Origin: Floccularia luteovirens
Lineage: Eukaryota; Basidiomycota; Agaricomycetes; Agaricales; Squamanitaceae
Length of the DNA stretch: 64,000 nucleotides
Assembly: GCA_009739215.1 (NCBI GenBank)
Contig: VSJF01000002.1
Location: 1,240,001-1,304,000, forward strand
Direction of reading: 5' to 3'
Part shown: positions 56,575 through 64,000 of the stretch, piece by piece
Numbering within the stretch: position 1 is the first letter of the stretch
Layout of the letters: every line of letters starts with the position of its first letter
Made by a program: the position numbers and the translations under genes
The notes under the pieces: model-generated
What the model was told of the DNA's origin: nothing
What the model saw: the letters and a program-made list of their open reading frames with translations, nothing else
Database searches by the model: none

Positions 56575-59500
56575 AGTGACACCTGGTAGATTATTAAAGG
56601 CCTTGAATGATACTACCTTGGACAAATTGACATTATCAAAGATTGTGCCCAGTGCAGTCACGCGAAGATTTGAAGTAGAAATAGTCCATTCAAAGCTAGG
56701 ATTATGTAGCAAAAACGTTGCAAAATCGGTGAACCTGAAAACGTTCGGTAAGTATATGACGATTGAACATTAGTGACCGTCCATACGCAGAAAGATCAGT
56801 AATGGTTAACCGGGCCCTCGCTTCATAATCGGGAACACCATCATTGGCTGCAGCACAAACTTCAAGGGGTATTAGGCAGATAAGATAGAAACATGTTAGA
56901 TACTAACTTGGAGGTAGAGCAATCTTGGCTATGTCTCGACCTTGCCAGGTTACACTTGAGTTGAACTTAGAATGCGTGCAGTGTTTTATGGATATTATGG
57001 CTTACGTGACGGGTTCGACGAAAGTAATCAGGGCGTCGAGTGGTCCGATATTTGTCAGTGATCCTTTGAGAGAGAGGTCGAACCCTTCATCAGAGATATT
57101 ACTGTCTCCAGTCAGTATGCCTGGATGAGAACCTGTGGGCTATATAACGTACGATATATCAGCGTCGGTAAATTCCAGAACTGATCCGTCTACAAGATGC
57201 TGAGTAATAGGACCTGCTACGGCACCAATCAAGAAAAGTGCGCTTTTATCGACCTAGAAGCAAGTTTTAACAACAGAATTGACTATGGGAATATGAAATT
57301 TACAGCGGCAGGAACACCAAGTTGATTGAAAGAGAGATCGATGGGAACTAAAGGAGATCAGAAACGGGTCGAGAAAATAGAAAATTCGCTACTCACAGTC
57401 GTCTAATTTGACGGAAGAATCAACGGCAAGGTTAACTTTTAGATTGGATAAAGACTTCAAGATAACACCGTTTGCATCGAATTGTTTACCACTGCTTGAT
57501 CCGTCAATTTGATGAACGAGAATTATACAATGCACCGCTTACCTGACGCACGTCGGGGCACGAGTATCGACTGACGTCATAATCTGGTCTTAATTAGTAT
57601 AAAGTTGAATACAAAATGGGAACGCTTACAGGGGGCTTGAAGTTTGGGTTACTCATGACAAACCCGAACAGATCAATGAGTGGGCCAAGGTTTACGCCGT
57701 TTTGCTGGGATGTGAGAAGCAAGAGCTGAATGATTGTCAATGGATCGGTATTGAATTTTAGAGGCAGATTGGGGGATGAGACGGAACCATGGCCGTCTGC
57801 ATGGATAGAAGTGTCGACGTTATCAATTACTCCAAGGGTTAATTTTTGAAACGTTGCAATTGCCTTCACACTAAGCAGATTGATACTTGCAGTGAAAGGA
57901 TTGGCCAGAGTGAATGAAGTCGAGGCCAGTCCAGTGTGAACAATATCAATAGGAAATGTAAGGGATGCACTCTTGACCAGGTTTTGATGAATAGCAGGAA
58001 TAGTGACAGGCGATAGTCGTATCTGGGACAGACCAGATTTCAAAGAATCGATGGGTGTAGATACAGAAGTCCCAGAGATCACTGTGTTGACATCGACTCC
58101 CTGCAAGAAATTCTCCAGAAGGGCACGTCCCGCATCAACTGCTCCACCACTTGGCGCAAAATTAACATCTATGTCCTCGTTGAATTCTAGCTTGTAGACC
58201 ACAAAACAGTTACACTAACCGATATGATATGTTGCATTCCCGGGTACAATGACCAGATCATTCTAGAGAATTCGTTGAGCTAAGAACGCATCAAGAGTGA
58301 AAAGATAACTTGCGAGGTTTGCGGTTCCAAGATTTTGGTCCCTGAGTTCAAAGTTGCAATTAGGATTGGCTCCGACGCCTATTAGTAAGATTAAGGACTC
58401 ACTGGAACTGTAGAGCAAACGAAACATCCCCAGTTCCTACAAAACCGTTTTAGTAAGGTGATTTGAGGTATTGCTCAAATACCAACCAATAGTTAATGTG
58501 CTGCAGGAAAAAGGGATGAATTATTGAGCCCCGCTTGACAAGTCCGAAGTATCCATACCTTGGATTGAATAACCCGCTGTCGACTTTGATCAGCAAATGG
58601 TCAGGAAATCCATGATTCACGTCTAGGTTATTAATTGTAACAGGTCTAGTATTCAATCCTTGCAAGCCCTCAATATTGGAAGAGACAGCGAAGTCTATGC
58701 CTTGCAAAGAAAGCAGACCCACAGCAGTTCGGGCATCGGCATTAGCCGTCCCAGACAGCTTCAATGTTTGAGTCCCCCCCACAGTAGTGGCAGCAACGAA
58801 ACGGTCAAAAACGGGGTGTAGATCACCAGAGACGGCAAAAGGAACGTTTTCGAATGAAAGATGTATTATTCTTGCTTCAACGTCTGTGTTACTCGGTCCT
58901 TTGGGGATCGCGAGTTGTGCAAAGTCTGTTCCTTCAAAGCCAACAGTAATGGTCTGTTCGAGAGCGGTAACATCGAGAGGGAATCCAAAAGGTAATGTGA
59001 AAGCTGCATCAGTTGAATTACTACTCGTGGCCGGGTTGTATGCGGTATTTTCAGTGAACACCAGCTTCAGCTCGTTGAGAGTCACAGCTTTTATAATTTC
59101 CAGGGGTCCCCTATTTGGAAGTATGGTCGCCACCTCTAATGCCTTGATGCCTTCATTCAACCACGTAACCTGGATTGGAGTGTTATTATAATGTTAAAAG
59201 AAAGTCAGAAGATACCATACACCACTGGGACCTGCAGCAGCTCCGCGGACAATCACATCACTATCCTTTCCGTGCACAAAATTGTTGAATACTTCAGAAA
59301 CTGTCGCTAAACCAGCAGGTGAATCTTGTGGAATTAAACGTCCGACTAAGGCCAGCTTTGAAGTTTCTCCAGGAGAAAGCGTGACAGAACTTGCAGATAT
59401 CGGTGCAATCATGACATCACCCACAAATGTATTGAAAGCGATGGAGCTCAGTTCAATACCTACTTGAGACGGCTAATGAAAACAATGAAGTTCGGACGTT

Positions 59501-62500
59501 AGAGGAAAGTTTTTTTGCGACTTACATTTGCAGTTGTGGCATCGATAGTGAGATGAATTCCGCCAGCGGCATCATTCGATGGTAAGTCAAAAGTCTGTAT
59601 TTGGACACCGCCTTTCAAGCCATTAAAACCTTTCAGAGACACGACCTTTGTTGAAAGAGCAACTCCAGTGACATCAATTCCTATTGAGGATATTCATCTT
59701 AGTTCTACAAAGACGTCTTCATTACCTACCAAGAGCGCTGACTAGTAATAAAGTCAGTATCACAGGGATGGATATGCAAACACAAGGGCACGTACCTGTG
59801 AGGTTTTCACCAGATATCTCCCACTCAAAAGATTCTTCGGTAAGCAGAGCCTTTGTGCACTATATCAGCAATGTATCTGATGCCAAGCTACATATATCAC
59901 CTTAGTGAAATCGGTCAAATGATTAACGTCCAATACTTCAAAAGTCGATTCTGAATCAATTGAACCACCGACGTTTCCTGTGACAGTTACACCAGTCTAA
60001 CTTGATGATACCCAGTGGGCTCCCATTCCAATTAACCGATAGACCAGAGGGGAACGCAATTTTTGCGTCGACTAATTATAAATATCTCTATGCTTAAAGG
60101 AGGGACGGACTAATGCTTACAGGGACCTGCATTAGAGATGCTGCCCTTCAGCGTGGTACCTGAACGGGATTGTCAGACAGGAACAAACTGTGAAAGACAG
60201 ATGACGTACTGAAGGAGTTTTGCATTGGATTTTTTATGAGAACGGTTTCAATTCTAATAGACGCGTATGAGTAAATAAAGAAACAATAGTTTTTGCTCAT
60301 AAAGAATACGAACCCTAGCGCTGAGCCTCCGACGATCTTCTGGACAATTGGCTGTGCCAAAATGGGAAGGATTAAATTCAAACTTTCATCTGTGGCAGTG
60401 GGAACTGATGGTTGGACGTAATTCAATTTCGTTTGATAGTCACCTATACGTATGTAAGCAATATTGGGAGCGTGTCACGATTGTAATGCTTCACCAATGG
60501 TCACATCGGATGTCAACTCTACGTCAGATTTAAGCATCTTGAACGCGCTTTGAACAAAATTTGGCAAATTGAAGCCACTAGTTCGGGTGAGTTCGATGTA
60601 TTTCCAAGAATTGCACTATGCTCACTCAAAGTTTGCTTGAACCTGGGAGACCTCACTAACAACACCTGGCAGATACTGAATATCTCCAAGTTGTACTATG
60701 CTGTCAAGGGGGGATACGTCCAATCCGGCTTCAGAAGCAAGTACGCGTGTGAGGGTAAAAAGTGTTGAGGGGTCGAAGTTCAATAGAAGGTCCAATGTTG
60801 GTGATTTCGTTGTTGCTTTCGGTTCAGCGGTAAAGTCCGTTGTTGTATCAATTGTACCGAGAGAGATTCCAAATGCCTTGACAGTTGACGAAATTCGAGT
60901 GATGTGCAGGGATGCACTAAAAGGGTTATCAAGGGATACACTGACATGACTGATATTATTTTCTCGTCCTGTGGTTGGAAGAACTGGTGGGGTTAAAATC
61001 TCAGCATTAACGAACCAAGTCCACAGTATCTGGGTTTACCTTCTAAATCAGCAGTATCGAGAAGGTTGACCTTCAATCCTGGCAACGTCACCCCAAGGTG
61101 GAGCGTCTGGAAAGCTTGCAATAAAGACGCCACTTCTGTACTCCCTTCAAATCCACCAATGATTAATTCAGTATCTAACGGGATCTAGAGTCAGTGTGCT
61201 CGTGTAGTTGAATGGTAGGAATGCCTCGACCTTTCTTTCCAACGAAATCATCCAGAGTTTGCAAGCCTTGAGGATTGTTATTTGCCTATGTTTACAAATT
61301 GTTCGTAAGTAGTCTGAAAGATAGTGAAAAACATATTGCTATACCTCGAATGATGAGGTTGCTGTAAAGTTATTGGGTCCCATCTGCAGTATCAGGTTGG
61401 GGAGAAGGGCGGTACCCAAGACAGCGTCATCCCGGAATAACTGGAGTGCTACAAGACATGTCAAGAGAGTTTTTCAGGAGGGTGATCCAAGAACTGACTG
61501 AGATCTCCTGTTGAAAGGTTCAAGTTCGATGGGTTAAAGATAGTAACTTTATACAAGGTAAGTGACAGGCATGGTCGCGAGTAATTATTCATACCGTTGA
61601 TGGCGAGAATGATGCCATCTTTGGTCCCACCAGTGACATCAACATCTTCAATAGTTGTCATCCCTTGGAGACCCTGCAGACCCTTAAGAGTGGTAGGTAC
61701 GTCCACCTTGATGGGATCTAATGTTATCTGGCCTATATTGGTTTTTGCAACTGCACGAGAGTTTCCAACGATGCGGAACTCGGTAATATTCGTGCTTGTT
61801 AGATCAGCGTCTTCAAAATAATTCAGTACATCGAATACCAGGAATTCAGCTGAAACGCACTAAAGGTGGAGAAAGCTGGGTGCTGTGGATCGGGGCAGCT
61901 CAATCTCGTATTGTTAATAGTAATATTGATAGAACCCGCTGTATTATCTTGACTGAAAACTGTGATCGCAGACGTGGATGCTCCAAGTGGCTAATATAGT
62001 GTGTTCATGATTTGCCATTTTCTTTAATTGAAGGAGTCTCACCGTCGAAAGTCCTGCTACCGGGTTGCCGCCACTAACAATATTAAAGTCGTTCTTAATG
62101 TCATTGATGGCAAGACCAAAGCCGAAGGGTAGCTCTGAGAGGGGCAAATAAGAGCGAATCTCATCAGATTCATAGGAATAAACATACGCAAGGTTGCTAC
62201 TACTGAATTACTCTCGGCACTTGGAGTCCAGGGCGACTCTTTGTCGAATTGGAGCCCTAAATTTCCAATTGTAATTGTCTTTATAGGATCAATAGGGACA
62301 AAGGACTTGAATGGAACGTTGAGATTCAGTGCCTTAAGACCATCAGAGAGCCATGAAATCGAGGTGTTATCAGATTGCAGAGTTGCCAGCCCTGTTGCTA
62401 TTACTTGTGATGTTTCACCATTCAAATATTGAGTGAACAATTCCGAGACAACTGTCAGTTCCCCGGGGTCTGTATGAGGCACCAAGACACCAGAAAGACT

Positions 62501-63821
62501 AATGACATTTGGACTGAGAGCCTAAGATGGGTCATCATGATCACCAAATCCTGGAATAGTAAAAGAAGGATGGGCACGTACTGCTATTGATACATCTGTG
62601 CCTGTACCGACGCCGAGTGCAACATCTTTGTAAGATAATGCAAACTGAACAGTACCCAAGTTTAGAGAAAAAGGGCTATATGCGGAATTAGGTGAATACA
62701 CGTAGTAAGACAGGATATATAATATAGTACCTTGGATTAATCAGTTCTGTTACAGCAACAAAATCGATTCCCCCTGCTGGATTGTCGCTAGGAAGTGTGA
62801 AATCTCTCAACGCAACATTGCTGTTAAAGCTGTTGAATCCTGAGACGCCAACTTGGTCAGTCGATCTATATATATGCGTGGAACTCACCAGTCAAAGTGA
62901 TATTTTTCTCGAAATGCAGACCCTTTGCCACTGGGAACTTGAGCGCTTGAACACGTAGGTTAGAACTACTCAAGTGCCAGACAAAGCTTGAGGTTGTAAT
63001 CAAGACACTCGAAAAACGTCCGAAGTCCGTCATATTATTGATAACAAAAGTCGTAGTCTGATCAAGGACTGCGCGTTTGCTTTTTGCTGACAGAGGTTCA
63101 TCGAGGCGCATATGGCCCAGGAACGTTTTCTTTGTCATGTTTTCTTCGAACCAGTATACATCGATTTGATCCAAGAACTGGATCTTTGCAGAAATAATAC
63201 CGGTGTGCGCGACCTGGGGGATCACGTCAATGATATGGGCTGGAAAAAACAAACTTCGAACATACGTTCCCCTGCAAGTGAAGAGCGAAGCTATATGCGC
63301 ATAATGAGGTCAAAATTTGGCGATTCATGCAAAAATGGTGCTAACGTGTTGTTATCTGGTTGAGAGATTGTAGCAGATTGGATGTCAATGGTTGTCCGAT
63401 TGATGACCAGTTGTATTATTGCCCGTACTACGGGAAACAGGAGAATAAAAAGCAAGGCAATACCCAAGGGTATGATGATGAGCTGAGATATTATGAACCA
63501 TCTCTTTTTATAAAAAGGTCTTGGTTGTGTTGGTGGCGTTGTAACCGCTGTGGCCGGATTATCTTCCCAACCGCTGGTTACCTGACCTGGGACGTTGCTT
63601 GTAATGGCCCCTCCTACAGGGACACCAGCAGAAGTTGTTCGCGTTATACCAGCTGGCTGCGCAGCATTCGCTTGGGAGATAAAGTTCAATATTAAGAAAT
63701 CACCACTTGAAAAAAGAACGGATATACCTGCAAGAGAAGCGCCCGAGGCAAAACTATGCGTGCTATTGTAATTTGACTCATATATCCCGCTACTTCGTCT
63801 TGCTGGATTATTCTCTTCCAT
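54043..63821 (-). CDS. Giant DUF3712/LEA2-like membrane protein with three super-repeats
   Basis: ATG at 63821 (MEENNPARRSSGIYES). After a polar cytosolic segment (PRPFYKKRW) comes one transmembrane helix (FIISQLIIIPLGIALLFILL), then NRTTIDIQSATISQP, the start of the first beta-rich DUF3712 domain. A long lumenal or extracellular region of many such domains follows, interrupted by some 30 short introns but with no internal ATG-stop boundary I can identify. The last intron (gtgagc...tacag) joins DSPK to TNPSIIVLSSSD; TAA at 54043-54045. The estimated size is about 2,600-2,700 residues. Near the C-terminus a Ser/Thr-rich segment (SASSRTASLKPSVSASNG) suggests O-glycosylation. Proteins of this family sit on internal membranes or at the cell surface, and some are vacuolar; the role is unknown. 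It could be more than one gene, but the head-to-tail frames make one gene more likely. Confidence 0.75.
56575..59599 (-). repeat. Super-repeat 2 of the DUF3712-like protein
   Basis: Anchored by the DAAGGIHLTID-type landmark near 59552-59590, WLNEGIKALEV near 59135-59165 and IEGLQGLNTRP near 58655-58680. The second landmark lies about 3.2 kb from its super-repeat 1 counterpart. Borders are approximate. Confidence 0.6.
59600..62810 (-). repeat. Super-repeat 1 of the DUF3712-like protein
   Basis: Anchored by LPSDNPAGGIDF near 62763-62800, SWLSDGLKALNL near 62330-62362 and LKGLQGLQGM near 61670-61690. The same three landmarks recur in the same order about 3.2 and 6.2 kb further along the gene. 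Borders are approximate. Confidence 0.6.
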
Positions 63822-64000
63822 TGTTGCGTGATATTATAGCGTAACAAAACGGTGGCCTGAGGCCTTGACGCGAACGGAGACAAGAAACACGAGAAAGTAC
63901 GCGCAAGTTGCGAGAAATTTGAATAATAACGTTGATACTGTATAAAAGAAGGGAAGGAAAGAATTGGTGACCGGATCCGGTAAGAGATTTAGATCTAGAG
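63822..64000. other. Upstream region of the giant gene
   Basis: Only 180 bp are in the window. A TATA-like tgtataaaag (plus strand) is at about 63939; no gene is visible. Confidence 0.4.

Noticed and set aside
1..64000. CRISPR arrays, bacterial insertion sequences, LTR elements and telomeric repeats
   Set aside because: No regularly spaced repeats, transposase or reverse-transcriptase motifs, target-site duplications or TTAGGG arrays were seen; the window is nuclear fungal DNA.

Overview
This window looks like nuclear DNA of a basidiomycete fungus, most likely an Agaricomycete. The reading frames are broken by many short introns (mostly 40-70 bp) with GT(A/G)NG donors and CTAAC/CTRAY-like branch sites. 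The genes are typical of that group: a STE3-type pheromone receptor, a fungal phenylalanine ammonia-lyase, a Mei2-like RNA-binding protein, a mitochondrial cation diffusion facilitator and a very large DUF3712/LEA2-like membrane protein. I saw no bacterial, viral, CRISPR or intact transposon features. All gene models come from splicing by eye, so start and stop positions are firmer than individual exon edges.

Layout. 1-2886 (-): ATRIP/Rad26-like checkpoint protein, cut off by the window edge. 3163-7517 (+): UPF2/NMD2. 8076-9663 (+): CaMKK/Ssp1-like kinase. 10600-14337 (+): Tudor-SN (SND1). 14600-15653 (+): HDHD3-like HAD protein. 15743-16243 (-): mitochondrial ribosomal protein bS6m, hidden in three small exons. 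17406-20788 (+): Mei2-like protein with an upstream ORF. 20789-22522: gene-poor, with two weak orphan ORFs. 22523-24118 (+): formate/nitrite transporter. 24344-25668 (-): HSL-type esterase. 26082-26581 (+): Emi1/DUF3128. 26752-29998 (+): MCM2. 30157-31040 (-): Mia40. 31349-32233 (-): NFKBIL1-like. 32929-38148 (-): Sec7/PH protein whose Sec7 domain lacks the catalytic glutamate. 38480-39619 (-): flavin-reductase-like protein with an apparent frameshift. 39620-41137: intergenic. 41138-42806 (+): mitochondrial CDF metal transporter. 42999-45471 (+): ASCC2/Cue3-like CUE protein, also with an apparent frameshift. 45657-48459 (-): PAL. 49245-50961 (-): STE3 receptor. 51116-52534 (-): PEX30-like dysferlin-domain protein. 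52593-53900 (+): GPI mannosyltransferase GPI18/PIG-V, with a GC-AG intron. 54043-63821 (-): giant DUF3712-like protein built from three ~3-kb super-repeats.

Most genes are unrelated housekeeping genes, as expected for a fungal chromosome arm: replication and checkpoint (ATRIP, MCM2), RNA surveillance and ribosome quality control (UPF2, ASCC2-like), mitochondrial biogenesis (bS6m, Mia40, CDF) and membrane traffic or lipid anchors (Sec7, PEX30, GPI18). The parts most worth a second look are the triplicated giant protein, the Sec7 domain without its glutamic finger, the STE3 receptor neighbourhood, and two local reading-frame breaks that need checking as assembly errors or real lesions.
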